From positions 1-64,000 of the forward strand of contig NZ_JAAKGP010000013.1 in assembly GCF_011043545.1 (NCBI RefSeq): DNA of 64,000 nucleotides. The letters are read 5' to 3'. The position numbers and the translations under genes are program-made. This stretch comes from Rhodobacter sp. SGA-6-6 (lineage in GTDB: Bacteria; Pseudomonadota; Alphaproteobacteria; Rhodobacterales; Rhodobacteraceae). Positions within the stretch are counted from its first letter, which is position 1, and each line of letters starts with the position of its first letter. A model generated the notes under the pieces. That model worked only from the letters and a program-made list of their open reading frames with translations. It was not told the DNA's origin and searched no databases. This document shows, one piece after another, positions 8,288-17,048 of this stretch.

Positions 8288-9580
8288 ATGGCCCTGGACA
8301 CCGCCAGCGCGATCGCCGCCTACGACGCGCCGAAGAAGGACCTCTACGAGATCGGCGAGATGCCGCCCCTCGGCCATGTGCCGAAGCAGATGTATGCCTG
8401 GGCGATCCGGCGCGACCGCCACGGCCCGCCGGAACAGGCGATGCAGCTGGAGGTGGTCGACACCTGGAAGCTGGACAGCCACGACGTGCTGGTCCTCGTC
8501 ATGGCGGCGGGGGTCAACTACAACGGGGTCTGGGCCGGCCTCGGCGTGCCGATTTCCCCCTTCGACGGACACAAGCAGGATTATCACATCGCCGGGTCCG
8601 ACGCCGCCGGCATCGTCTGGGCGGTGGGCGACAAGGTGAAGCGCTGGAAGGTCGGCGACGAGGTGGTCGTCCACTGCAACCAGGACGACGGCGACGACGA
8701 GGAATGCAACGGCGGCGACCCGATGTTCTCGCCCACCCAGCGGATCTGGGGCTACGAGACCCACGACGGCAGCTTCGCCCAGTTCACCCGGGTGCAAGCG
8801 CAGCAGCTGATGCCGCGGCCCAGGCACCTGACCTGGGAGGAATCGGCCTGCTACACCCTGACGCTGGCCACCGCCTACCGGATGCTGTTCGGCCATGCCC
8901 CGCACGACCTGAAGCCCGGGCAGAACGTGCTGGTCTGGGGCGCCTCCGGCGGCCTCGGCTCCTATGCCATCCAGCTGGCGAACACGGCGGGGGCCAATGC
9001 GATCGGGGTGATCAGCGACGAAACCAAGCGCGATTTCGTGATGAGCCTCGGCGCCAAGGGCGTGATCAACCGCAACGACTTCAAGTGCTGGGGCCAGCTG
9101 CCCAAGGTCAACTCGGAAGAATACAACGTCTGGCTGAAAGAGGCCCGCAAGTTCGGCAAGGCGATCTGGGACATCCTCGGCAAGGGCGTCTCGCCCGACA
9201 TCGTGTTCGAGCATCCGGGCGAGGCGACCTTCCCGGTGTCGTCGCTGGTCTGCAAGAAGGGCGGCATGGTGGTGATCTGCGCCGGAACCAGCGGCTTCAA
9301 CTGCACCTTCGACGTGCGCTACATGTGGATGCACCAGAAGCGCCTGCAGGGCAGCCATTTCGCGCATCTGAAGCAGGCGGCTTCGGCCAACAAGCTGATG
9401 TGCGAGCGCCGGCTGGACCCCTGCATGTCCGAGGTCTTCCCCTGGGCCGAGATCCCCAAGGCGCATACGCTGATGTGGAAGAACCAGCACAAGCCCGGCA
9501 ACATGGCGGTGCTGGTGCAGGCCCCGCGCACCGGCCTGCGCACCTTCGACGACACGCTGGAGGCCAGCAAAGGGCGGTGA
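8288..9580 (+). CDS. ccr: Crotonyl-CoA carboxylase/reductase
   Basis: A 430-aa MDR-family enzyme that reductively carboxylates crotonyl-CoA to (2S)-ethylmalonyl-CoA with NADPH and CO2, the signature step of the EMC pathway. It has an N-terminal GroES-like domain with GVNYNGVWAGLG, the Rossmann motif WGASGGLGSYAIQLA at about 217-231, then long Ccr-specific insertions (KCWGQLPKVNSEEYNVW; CTFDVRYMWMHQKRLQGSHFA). These insertions separate Ccr from ordinary crotonyl-CoA or quinone reductases. ATG 8288 follows GGAG at good spacing. An AT-rich leader with a GCAATATTGC palindrome precedes it. The second EMC gene in this block, ecm, is 3 kb downstream. Confidence 0.96.
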   Translation: MALDTASAIAAYDAPKKDLYEIGEMPPLGHVPKQMYAWAIRRDRHGPPEQAMQLEVVDTWKLDSHDVLVLVMAAGVNYNGVWAGLGVPISPFDGHKQDYHIAGSDAAGIVWAVGDKVKRWKVGDEVVVHCNQDDGDDEECNGGDPMFSPTQRIWGYETHDGSFAQFTRVQAQQLMPRPRHLTWEESACYTLTLATAYRMLFGHAPHDLKPGQNVLVWGASGGLGSYAIQLANTAGANAIGVISDETKRDFVMSLGAKGVINRNDFKCWGQLPKVNSEEYNVWLKEARKFGKAIWDILGKGVSPDIVFEHPGEATFPVSSLVCKKGGMVVICAGTSGFNCTFDVRYMWMHQKRLQGSHFAHLKQAASANKLMCERRLDPCMSEVFPWAEIPKAHTLMWKNQHKPGNMAVLVQAPRTGLRTFDDTLEASKGR

Positions 9581-9605
9581 GGAAAGCCTTCGGCTCTGAC
9601 ATCGG

Positions 9606-9822
9606 ACCCGGGCGGGAACAGGCGAGGCACTGCCTCGCCCCGCCCGTGCGCGGCGGTTGCACCCGGAAACATCGGTCACGCTAAACCGCGAGAGGCCAGC
9701 GTCCGCCCGGGCGGGCGAGAAGCGCCCGCCGAGGGCGGGGCGGGCGCTGGCCGGGACTTATGGTCCCGGCCGGGACAAGGGGAAGCGTTGCGCCGTGGCG
9801 AAGGCGATGGCCTTCGCCAGAC
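9606..9822 (+). repeat. Dispersed multi-hairpin intergenic repeat, copy 2
   Basis: It fills most of the 391-bp gap between ccr and the 59-aa gene; the remaining 9823-9971 holds no recognisable feature apart from GC-rich sequence. Hairpin 1 arms are GGCGAGGCA/TGCCTCGCC. Hairpin 3 (9749-9771) reads GGCCGGGAC-TTATG-GTCCCGGCC, a compensated change relative to copies 1 and 3. Hairpin 4 is GGCGAAGGC-GATG-GCCTTCGCC. In hairpin 2 the left arm has CGTCCG facing CGGGCG, keeping a G-U pair in plus-strand RNA. Confidence 0.87.
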
Positions 9823-9971
9823 AGGCAGGCCGAAAGCCGGACACCCCTCCCCCGGCAAGGTTTCGCCCCCCGGGGCGGTTTTCGCTTGAGATTCCCCTGC
9901 CCTGCGGGCTTCCTTGTCCTGCCGCCCCGGCCTTTCCGCAGGACGGCCTGAAGCGCAGCATCGGGGGCCTC

Positions 9972-10151
9972 ATGCGGCACGACTGGATTCTGGACGTTCT
10001 CCGCGACCTGCTCAGCTACGCCCATCGCAACGACCTGCCCGCCCTCGCCGCCCGGGTCGAACAGACCCTCGCCGTGGCCGAGGCCGAGATCGCCGGCCCC
10101 GATACCCCGGCCGCCGCGGCCCCGCTCCCGCGCCCCGGCCGCGCGCATTGA
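9972..10151 (+). CDS. Small conserved-looking hypothetical protein (59 aa)
   Basis: It encodes MRHDWILDVLRDLLSYAHRN, then DLPALAARVEQTLAVAEAEIA and a Pro/Ala/Arg-rich tail. The first 40 residues predict two amphipathic helices, with no signal peptide or membrane segment. The ATG follows a G-rich stretch that can serve as a ribosome site. It lies between ccr and the helicase gene in the same direction. The helix-turn-helix-like spacing and charge pattern look coding, but I recognise no family and assign no function. Confidence 0.55.
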   Translation: MRHDWILDVLRDLLSYAHRNDLPALAARVEQTLAVAEAEIAGPDTPAAAAPLPRPGRAH

Positions 10152-10188
10152 CTGGCCCTTTCCGGCGCCCGCCGCTAGTCTGCGCGCC

Positions 10189-11715
10189 ATGACGCCGCTT
10201 CCCCTGACCTTCTCCGACGACCAGGCCGAGGCCTGGGACCGCCTCGCGCTGGAATTCGAGGCGCAGGGCATCGACCTGGCCGAAAGCGCCCTGACCCCGC
10301 AGGCCGAGGGCAGGCCGATGGTGATGGCGATCACCGGCAAGGCCGGGTCGGGCAAGACCATGCTGCTGGCCGGCCTCTACAAGGCGCTGCGCGAGGCCGG
10401 GGTGGAGGTGATCTCCGCCGACTGGGAGGGCAAGCGCCGCAAGGACCGCCGCACGCTGGCGATCCTGGCGCCGACCAACAAGGCCGCCTCCGTCCTGCGG
10501 CTGCGCGGGGTGCCGGCGACCACGATCCACCGCATCCTCTACACCCCGGTCTACGACCCGGAATACGAGAAGATCGCCGAATGGCTGGCCGGACAGGGGC
10601 CGCGGCCCGTGGTCGAAGGGCTGACCGACCAGGCGCTGGACCGCGCCTTTGCCTTTTTCCAGCAGGTCGCCTCGATCCCCGGCGCCCTGGCCGCCGCCGG
10701 CTTGAAGGGATCGGACTTCATCAAGGGCTGGAAGCGGCGGGAGGAGCCCTTGGACGTGGGCTTCGTCGACGAGGCCTCGATGCTGGACGAACGCCAGTTC
10801 GACGACCTGCGCGAGATCTTCCCGCGGCTGGTGCTGTTCGGCGATCCGGCCCAGTTGGCCCCGGTCGGCCAGTCCGGCGAGATGGTGTTCGACAAGCTGC
10901 CGCCCGCCCGCAAGCTGCACCTCAGCCGCATCCACCGCCAGACCCAGGACAACCCGATCCTCGACCTCGCCCATGCGCTGGCCGACGAGAGCCTGACCTT
11001 CGACGGTTTCCAGCGCCTGGTGCAGGACCGCGCCCGCAACGACGACCGGGTGGTGTGGGCGGAACGGGTGGATGCCGACCTGATGGCGCGCAGTCCGGTG
11101 CTGGTCTGGCGCAACATCACCCGGGTGAAGCTGATCCAGGCCTTCCGCACCGCCCATGGCGCCCCGGAGACCGACCTCCTGCCCGGCGAGCCGCTGGTCT
11201 GCGACGGCATCGAACTGCCGCTGAAACACCGCAAGAAGCGCATCGACCTGGAGGCGCGGGGCCTGATCAAGGGCGCGCAGGTGATCTACCTCGGCCCCGG
11301 CTCCCGCCCCGGCTTCGCCAGGCTGCATGTTCTGGGCACCGAGGACCCACGGCTTTCCGCCGCCTCGATCATCAAGATCGAGAAGCCGGACGAGGAGGAA
11401 CCCTTCATCCCCCATGCCGCCACCATGGGCGCGGCCTTCCTGCATGGCGCCGCGGTGACGATCCACAAGGCGCAGGGGAGCCAATGGCCCGAGGTGCAGG
11501 TCTTCGCCCCCGACCTGTCGGCCGCCGCCTGGGCCAACCGGACCGAGGCCGGGGTGCCGCTGTGGAAGCGGCTGGCCTATGTGGCGATCACGAGGGCCGA
11601 GACCCGGCTGCACTGGGTGGTCCGCAACCGCCTCGCCCGCCCGACCCGGCCGCTGGCGGTGGACGACCTGCGCACCCCCGCGGCCCCGCTGGCGCTGGAA
11701 GCGGAGGAGGGGTGA
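10189..11715 (+). CDS. RecD/UvrD-like superfamily 1 ATP-dependent helicase
   Basis: A 508-aa single-chain SF1 helicase. Walker A is GKAGSGKT at 50-57, the Walker B/motif II region VGFVDEAS has Asp-Glu at 194-195, and motif III is GDPAQLAPVGQ. The C-terminus carries the UvrD-C-type VTIHKAQGSQWPEV and AYVAITRAETRLHWV motifs. The order matches stand-alone RecD-like (RecD2 or 'AAA_30') proteins rather than the RecBCD subunit; there is no long N-terminal domain. It probably unwinds DNA 5' to 3' in repair. Its place between ccr and ecm has no obvious metabolic meaning. Confidence 0.85.
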   Translation: MTPLPLTFSDDQAEAWDRLALEFEAQGIDLAESALTPQAEGRPMVMAITGKAGSGKTMLLAGLYKALREAGVEVISADWEGKRRKDRRTLAILAPTNKAASVLRLRGVPATTIHRILYTPVYDPEYEKIAEWLAGQGPRPVVEGLTDQALDRAFAFFQQVASIPGALAAAGLKGSDFIKGWKRREEPLDVGFVDEASMLDERQFDDLREIFPRLVLFGDPAQLAPVGQSGEMVFDKLPPARKLHLSRIHRQTQDNPILDLAHALADESLTFDGFQRLVQDRARNDDRVVWAERVDADLMARSPVLVWRNITRVKLIQAFRTAHGAPETDLLPGEPLVCDGIELPLKHRKKRIDLEARGLIKGAQVIYLGPGSRPGFARLHVLGTEDPRLSAASIIKIEKPDEEEPFIPHAATMGAAFLHGAAVTIHKAQGSQWPEVQVFAPDLSAAAWANRTEAGVPLWKRLAYVAITRAETRLHWVVRNRLARPTRPLAVDDLRTPAAPLALEAEEG

Positions 11716-11801
11716 GACCGATCCTGTCCCCCTCTCTCCCGCGCAGGGAGGAGAGAAGGGGGCGGAGGCCGTAGGGCGGGGGTCCCCCCCTCCCCTTGCC
11801 T

Positions 11802-12085
11802 CGGGCGGGAGCAGGCGAGGCACTGCCTCGCCCCCGCCCGTGCGCGGCGATTGCGCTCACATCGACCGGGTCACGAGAGGTCTGGTCCTCGCCCCCGCCC
11901 GTGCGCGGCGATTGCACCCGGAGACATTGGCAGCACAAGACCCCGAGAGGCCAGCGCCCGACCCGGCGGGCGAGAAGCGCCTGGCCCAAGGGCGGGGCGG
12001 GCGCTGGCCGGGCCTTTGGGGCCCGGCCGGGACAAGGGGAAGCGTTGCGCTGTGGCGAAGGCACGCGCCTTCGCCAAGGAGGCCG
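11802..12085 (+). repeat. Dispersed multi-hairpin intergenic repeat, copy 3 (with internal duplication)
   Basis: It occupies most of the 443-bp gap after the helicase gene; 11716-11801 holds only GC-rich spacer, including a GTAGGGCGGGGGT fragment. This is the longest copy because the segment TCGCCCCCGCCCGTGCGCGG plus CGATTGC occurs twice (near 11828 and 11889), adding about 60 bp. Hairpin 3 is GGCCGGGCC-TTTGG-GGCCCGGCC at 12006-12028 and hairpin 4 is GGCGAAGGC-ACGC-GCCTTCGCC near 12054-12075. Confidence 0.87.
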
Positions 12086-12158
12086 GGAGCGGCGCCCCTC
12101 CCCCCGTTGCGGGCCACCCCGATCCGCCTTACCCTCGCCGCAACGCAAGGAGATCGAC

Positions 12159-12395
12159 ATGGCGCTGGTGTTCGTCCAATTCCGCTGCACCCCGGGCAAG
12201 ACCTATGACGTGGCCAACGAGATCTGGGATCTGGAAGTGGTCTCGGAGCTTTACTCCACATCGGGCGAATACGACCTCATCGCCAAGGTCTACATCCCCG
12301 ACGACCAGGACGTGGGGCATTACCTGGCCTCCAGGCTGTTCGTGGTGCAGAACGTCACCAAGACGCTGACCACGATGACCTTCAAGGCCTTCTGA
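12159..12395 (+). CDS. Stand-alone Lrp/AsnC ligand-binding (RAM) domain protein
   Basis: A 78-aa protein that aligns along its whole length with the C-terminal RAM domain of Lrp/AsnC regulators (MALVFVQFRCTPGKTYDVAN, then SGEYDLIAKVYIPDDQDVGHYL and TKTLTTMTF). The DNA-binding helix-turn-helix is absent. Such orphan RAM domains form oligomers and bind amino acids or other small ligands. Here it directly precedes ecm by 123 bp. It may sense a metabolite or modulate a full-length Lrp protein; neither is shown. ATG 12159 follows AAGGAGATC, a strong ribosome site. Confidence 0.85.
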   Translation: MALVFVQFRCTPGKTYDVANEIWDLEVVSELYSTSGEYDLIAKVYIPDDQDVGHYLASRLFVVQNVTKTLTTMTFKAF

Positions 12396-12432
12396 CCGCA
12401 GATGCCGCGATCGCAGCGCCGCAGCGCAGCGA

Positions 12433-12461
12433 TTGACAAGGTGCGAAAATTGCCGCTATCT
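12433..12461 (+). promoter_or_regulatory. Possible ecm promoter (TTGACA - 17/18 - CTATCT)
   Basis: A consensus -35 TTGACA is at 12433-12438. A weak -10 (CTATCT/TATCTC) follows at 17-18 bp, in the gap before ecm. The sequence GCGAAAATTGC at 12443-12453, a loose match to the GCAA/TTGC dyads before ccr and mcl2, lies between the two boxes. Confidence 0.35.
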
Positions 12462-12518
12462 CCGATCTGAGGAAATATTCTTGCGCGCCCAGATTCGGAC
12501 GCCGCGTCGGAGACTGCT

Positions 12519-14471
12519 ATGACCGAAAAGCCCTGGCTCTTCCGCACCTATGCCGGCCATTCCACCGCCGCCGCCTCGAACGCGCTGTATCGCAGCAACC
12601 TCGCCAAGGGGCAGACCGGGCTTTCGGTCGCCTTCGACCTGCCGACCCAGACCGGCTATGACAGCGACGATCCGCGGTCCAAGGGCGAGGTCGGCAAGGT
12701 CGGCGTCCCCGTCTGCCATCTGGGCGACATGCGGGCGCTGTTCGACAGCATCCCGCTGGAGCAGATGAACACCTCGATGACCATCAACGCCACGGCGCCC
12801 TGGCTGCTGGCGCTCTATATCGCGGTGGCCGAGGAACAGGGCGCCGACATCTCGAAACTGCAAGGCACCGTCCAGAACGACCTGATCAAGGAATACCTCT
12901 CGCGCGGCACCTATATCTGCCCGCCCAAGCCCTCGCTGCGGATGATCACCGACGTCGCGGCCTATACGCAGAAGCATCTGCCGAAATGGAACCCGATGAA
13001 CGTCTGTTCCTACCATTTGCAGGAGGCCGGGGCGACGCCGGAGCAGGAACTGGCCTTTGCGCTGGCCACCGCCGTCGCCGTGCTGGACGACCTGAAAGGT
13101 AAAGTCCCGGCGGCGGATTTCCCCAATATGGTCGGCCGCATATCGTTTTTCGTCAATGCCGGCATCCGCTTCGTGACCGAGATGTGCAAGATGCGGGCCT
13201 TCGTCGCGCTCTGGGACGAGATCACCGAAACGCGCTACGGTATCGCGGACGCGCGTTACCGCCGCTTCCGCTATGGCGTGCAGGTCAATTCCCTCGGCCT
13301 GACCGAGCCGCAGCCGGAGAACAACGTCTACCGCATCCTTCTGGAGATGCTGGCCGTCACCCTGTCGAAGAACGCCCGCGCCCGCGCCGTGCAATTGCCG
13401 GCCTGGAACGAGGCGCTCGGCCTGCCGCGCCCCTGGGACCAGCAATGGTCGCTGCGGATGCAGCAGATCCTGGCCTATGAGACCGACCTGCTGGAATTCG
13501 ACGACCTCTTCGACGGCAACCCGGCGGTGGAGCGCAAGGTCGCGGCCCTGATGGAGGGCGCCCGGGCCGAACTGGCGCAGATCGACGCCATGGGCGGGGC
13601 GGTCGCCGCCATCGACTACATGAAATCCCGGCTGGTGGAGGCGAATGCCGAACGCATCGCCCGCATCGAAAGCGGCGAGACCGTCGTCGTCGGCGTCAAC
13701 CGCTGGCAGCAGGGCGAACCCTCGCCGCTGACCGCGGGCGATGGCGCGATCATGGTCTCGGACCCCGAGGCCGAGGCCGACCAGATCGCCCGGCTGATGG
13801 CCTGGCGCGACGGCCGCGACGAAGCGCGTGTGCAGCGGGCGCTGGACGCCGTCCGCCAGGCTGCCGCCACCGGCGCCAACATCATGCCGCCCTCGATCGA
13901 GGCCGCCAAGGCCGGCGCCACCACCGGCGAATGGGGCAACATGGTCCGCGCCGCCTTCGGGCAGTATCGCGGCCCCACCGGCGTGTCGAAAGCCCCGTCG
14001 AACCGCACCGAGGGGCTGGAGCCGATCCGCGAAGCCGTCGATCTGGTCTCCACCCGCCTGGGCCGGCGGCTGAAATTCGTGATCGGCAAGCCCGGCCTCG
14101 ACGGCCATTCCAACGGCGCCGAGCAGATCGCCGCCCGCGCCCGCGACTGCGGCATGGACATCCATTACGAAGGCATCCGCCTGACTCCGCAGGAGATCGT
14201 CAACGCCGCCGCGGATCAGGAGGCGCATGTCCTCGGCCTGTCCATCCTGTCCGGCAGCCACCTGCCGCTGATCGCCGACACGATGCAGGCGCTGCGCGAG
14301 GCGGGGCTGCACCTGCCTGTCGTGGTGGGCGGCATCATCCCCGACGAGGACGCGGCCGCCCTGCGCGCCATGGGCGTCGCCGCGGTCTACACGCCGAAGG
14401 ATTTCGAGCTGAACCGGATCATGCTGGACATCGTGGCGCTGGCCGATCCGGCGCGAGAGGCGGCGGCCTGA
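12519..14471 (+). CDS. ecm: Ethylmalonyl-CoA mutase (B12-dependent)
   Basis: A 650-aa single-chain coenzyme-B12 mutase converting (2R)-ethylmalonyl-CoA to methylsuccinyl-CoA in the EMC pathway. The substrate TIM barrel occupies about residues 1-500 (FRTYAGHSTA, GLSVAFDLPTQTGYDSDDP, LNTSMTIN-like MNTSMTINATA, NVYRILLEML). The cobalamin-binding domain at the C-terminus has the DxHxxG signature DGHSNG at 528-533 and later LSILSGSH. The protein is shorter than methylmalonyl-CoA mutase and belongs with the MeaA/Ecm group. Its proximity to ccr supports Ecm rather than methylmalonyl- or isobutyryl-CoA mutase. Confidence 0.93.
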   Translation: MTEKPWLFRTYAGHSTAAASNALYRSNLAKGQTGLSVAFDLPTQTGYDSDDPRSKGEVGKVGVPVCHLGDMRALFDSIPLEQMNTSMTINATAPWLLALYIAVAEEQGADISKLQGTVQNDLIKEYLSRGTYICPPKPSLRMITDVAAYTQKHLPKWNPMNVCSYHLQEAGATPEQELAFALATAVAVLDDLKGKVPAADFPNMVGRISFFVNAGIRFVTEMCKMRAFVALWDEITETRYGIADARYRRFRYGVQVNSLGLTEPQPENNVYRILLEMLAVTLSKNARARAVQLPAWNEALGLPRPWDQQWSLRMQQILAYETDLLEFDDLFDGNPAVERKVAALMEGARAELAQIDAMGGAVAAIDYMKSRLVEANAERIARIESGETVVVGVNRWQQGEPSPLTAGDGAIMVSDPEAEADQIARLMAWRDGRDEARVQRALDAVRQAAATGANIMPPSIEAAKAGATTGEWGNMVRAAFGQYRGPTGVSKAPSNRTEGLEPIREAVDLVSTRLGRRLKFVIGKPGLDGHSNGAEQIAARARDCGMDIHYEGIRLTPQEIVNAAADQEAHVLGLSILSGSHLPLIADTMQALREAGLHLPVVVGGIIPDEDAAALRAMGVAAVYTPKDFELNRIMLDIVALADPAREAAA

Positions 14472-14485
14472 CGAAATTTCGTCAG
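14468..14485. promoter_or_regulatory. 18-bp perfect palindrome at the ecm stop codon
   Basis: CTGACGAAATTTCGTCAG spans the ecm stop codon (TGA 14469-14471). It has no loop, so it is a poor RNA hairpin but a good symmetric protein site. It could be an operator for the downstream DUF6455 gene or a weak terminator. Confidence 0.45.
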
Positions 14486-14580
14486 CCACGATGAGTCGAG
14501 TGCAGGCGGCTTGAGCCAGATCAAGTCGCCGCATCGCCGGAGCGGGCATCCTGCGCGGACAGGAACGCGACGAGGCTCCC

Positions 14581-14937
14581 ATGTTCGACCGCATCAAGAC
14601 CCTTTTCCAGCGCTGGCACGAAATCAAGGAAGCCGATGCGCTGACCGACTACGACCTGCACGACCTCGGCCTGTCGCGCGACCAGCTGCGGGCCTTCGTG
14701 CGGATGCCGACCGACCTGCAAGACAGGCTCACCGCCATGGCCGCGCTGTTCGGGGTGCCCGAGGACGAGCTGCGCCACGACCACGGCCGCTGGATCGAGA
14801 TGCTGACCAGCTGCGGCCATTGCGCCGACCGCCGGGCCTGCTCGGAACTCCTGGCCCGCGGCAGGCTGGACAGCCCTGCGGATGCCCGCTTCTGCCCCAA
14901 CCGGCACGAGCTGGAGGCGCTTTCCCACGCGGCATGA
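14581..14937 (+). CDS. DUF6455 family protein with four-cysteine motif
   Basis: A 118-aa soluble protein. The N-terminus MFDRIKTLFQRWHEIKEADAL plus YDLHDLGLSRDQL resembles the DUF1127-like segment common in small alphaproteobacterial proteins. The C-terminal half holds Cys78, Cys81, Cys87 and Cys105 (CGHC...C...FCPN), a spacing that could hold zinc or an iron-sulfur cluster. It belongs to the Rhodobacteraceae family now labelled DUF6455. The function is unknown; metal or redox sensing is only a guess. It is preceded by an 18-bp palindrome and has GAGG upstream of ATG. Confidence 0.72.
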   Translation: MFDRIKTLFQRWHEIKEADALTDYDLHDLGLSRDQLRAFVRMPTDLQDRLTAMAALFGVPEDELRHDHGRWIEMLTSCGHCADRRACSELLARGRLDSPADARFCPNRHELEALSHAA

Positions 14938-15030
14938 CCGCCATTCCCCCCTTGCGTCCTTGCCCCGGGGCCGCTTTGATGCGGCCCGGAGTCTTGCGGC
15001 TGGCAGGACCGCAGGACACGAGAGGGACGA

Positions 15031-15732
15031 ATGAGCTTTCACATCGGCGCCGAGCCCGGCGAGATAGCCGAAACCGTGCTGCTGCCGGGCGACCCCTACC
15101 GCGCCCGCTGGGCCGCCGAGAGATTCCTTGAAAATCCGGTGCTTGTGAACGAGGTCCGCGGGATGCTGGGCTACACCGGCACCTGGCGCGGCCACCGCGT
15201 CACCATCCACGGCTCCGGCATGGGGATGCCCTCGCTGTCGATCTATGCCAACGAGATGATCCGGGACTACGGCGCCAGGACGCTGATCCGCATCGGCTCC
15301 GCCGGCGCCCTGCAGCCGCATGTGAAGGTCCGCGACGTGGTGCTGGCGATGTCCTCCTCGACCACGCACACCCCGTCCTCCACCGCCTTCCGCGAGATGA
15401 ACTTCGCCCCCACCGCCGATTTCGGCCTGCTCTCCAAGGCCTGGGCGGCGGCGCAGGGCAAGGCCACGACCCATGTCGGCATGATCCATTCCTCCGACAC
15501 CTTCTACGAGGAACGGCAGGACCTGATCGACCAGCTGCAACGCCACGGCTGCCTCTGCGTCGAGATGGAGGCGGCGGAGCTTTACACGCTCGCCGCCAGA
15601 TACGGCGTTCGCGCGCTGGCGGTGCTGACGGTCTCGGACCACATCCTGACGCATGAGGCCTTGCCGGCGGAAGACCGCGAGCGCAGCTTCGGCGCCATGG
15701 TCGAAATCGCGCTGGAGGCCGCCTTCGCATGA
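15031..15732 (+). CDS. deoD: Purine-nucleoside phosphorylase (DeoD type)
   Basis: A 233-aa cytosolic enzyme that splits purine (deoxy)nucleosides with phosphate. The family hallmarks are in order: [39 protein letters not shown] (phosphate-binding region), [14 protein letters not shown] (base/ribose contact, Glu-Met-Glu) and LTVSDHI with the catalytic Asp. The length is normal. Its stop overlaps the start of the next gene (ATGA at 15729), giving a three-gene operon with an SHMT-like enzyme and an aldo-keto reductase, so it may belong to nucleoside or pentose salvage. Confidence 0.93.
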   Translation: MSFHIGAEPGEIAETVLLPGDPYRARWAAERFLENPVLVNEVRGMLGYTGTWRGHRVTIHGSGMGMPSLSIYANEMIRDYGARTLIRIGSAGALQPHVKVRDVVLAMSSSTTHTPSSTAFREMNFAPTADFGLLSKAWAAAQGKATTHVGMIHSSDTFYEERQDLIDQLQRHGCLCVEMEAAELYTLAARYGVRALAVLTVSDHILTHEALPAEDRERSFGAMVEIALEAAFA

Positions 15733-17048
15733 CGACCCTTGCCCCCCGCCCCTGGGTTCCCGCCGCCTGCGAGGCCCGCGTCCAGTCCATCGCGTCGGAA
15801 TGCGATGCCCCCTCCGCCGCGCTGGCCGACCGGATCGACCGGCTGATCGAGCGCAACCTGGAAATCCACGATGCCGAGTGCTTCAACCTGAACCCGGCCA
15901 CCAACGTGATGAACCCGCGGGCAGAGGCGGCGCTGGCCCGCGGCCTCGGCTCCCGCCCCTCGCTGGGCTATCCCGGCGACAAATACGAGATGGGGCTGGA
16001 GGCGATCGAAGAGATCGAGGTCATCGCCGCTGAATTGGCCGCGCAGGTCTTCGGGGCAAGATATGCCGAAATCCGGGTGGCTTCCGGCGCGCTGGCCAAC
16101 CTTTACGGCTTCATGGCGCTGGCGAAGCCGGGCGATGCCATCATCGCGCCGCCCGCGGCCATCGGCGGCCATGTCACCCACCACGCCGACGGCTGCGCCG
16201 GGCTTTACGGCCTGACCACCCACGCAGCACCTGTGGATGCCGACGGCTACACCATCGACATCGCCGCCCTGCGCGACCTCGCCCATGCCGTCCGCCCGAA
16301 GGTGATCACCGTGGGCGGCAGCCTGAACCTGTTCCCGCATCCGGTGGCCGAGGTCCGCAAAGTGGCCGACGAGGTGGGCGCCAAGGTGCTGTTCGACGCC
16401 GCCCATCAATGCGGCATCATCGCCGGCGGGGTCTGGGCCAATCCGCTGGTCGAGGGCGCGCATCTGATGACGATGAGCACCTACAAGTCGCTCGGCGGCC
16501 CGGCCGGCGGGTTGATCGTCACCGACGACGCCGGGATCGCCGAACGCCTCGACGCCATCGCCTTCCCCGGCCTGACGGCGAATTTCGACGCCGCCAAGTC
16601 GGCGGCGCTGGCACTGACGCTGCTGGACTGGCGCGACCACGGCCGCGCCTATGCGCAAGCCATGGTGGACCTGTCCCGCGCCCTTGCGGCCGAGCTTTCC
16701 GCCCTCGGCCTGCCGGTCTTCGCCGCCGACAAGGGCGGCACGCAGAGCCACCAGTTCGCGCTGGAAGCCGCGGCTTTCGGCGGCGGCCAAGCGGCGTCGA
16801 AGAAGCTGCGCAAGGCGGGCTTCCTCGCCTGCGGCATCGGCCTGCCCATCGCCGCCGTCCCGGGAGACCTGAACGGCCTCCGCATCGGCACGCCGGAACT
16901 GGTCCGCCGCGGCGTCACCCCCGCCGACGCCCCCGCCCTCGCCGCGCTGATCGCGGAAGGGCTGCGCTCCAACGCCCCCGAAACCGTCGCCCCGCGCACC
17001 CGCGCGCTGCGGGCACGGTTCCAGGGGATACACTATGTGACCGCATGA
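15729..17048 (+). CDS. Serine hydroxymethyltransferase-like PLP enzyme
   Basis: A 439-aa fold-type I PLP protein. The region [20 protein letters not shown] and [10 protein letters not shown] corresponds to the substrate/folate part of [14 protein letters not shown] carries the PLP-pyridine Asp, and [13 protein letters not shown] places the PLP lysine at residue 253, like the SHMT THKTLRGPRGG block. Several classical GlyA residues differ, so it is probably a paralogue acting on another beta-hydroxy amino acid (for example alpha-methylserine, or a threonine-type aldol cleavage). It overlaps both deoD and the aldo-keto reductase gene by four bases, implying coupled translation. Housekeeping GlyA is presumably elsewhere. 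Confidence 0.75.
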   Translation: MTTLAPRPWVPAACEARVQSIASECDAPSAALADRIDRLIERNLEIHDAECFNLNPATNVMNPRAEAALARGLGSRPSLGYPGDKYEMGLEAIEEIEVIAAELAAQVFGARYAEIRVASGALANLYGFMALAKPGDAIIAPPAAIGGHVTHHADGCAGLYGLTTHAAPVDADGYTIDIAALRDLAHAVRPKVITVGGSLNLFPHPVAEVRKVADEVGAKVLFDAAHQCGIIAGGVWANPLVEGAHLMTMSTYKSLGGPAGGLIVTDDAGIAERLDAIAFPGLTANFDAAKSAALALTLLDWRDHGRAYAQAMVDLSRALAAELSALGLPVFAADKGGTQSHQFALEAAAFGGGQAASKKLRKAGFLACGIGLPIAAVPGDLNGLRIGTPELVRRGVTPADAPALAALIAEGLRSNAPETVAPRTRALRARFQGIHYVTA

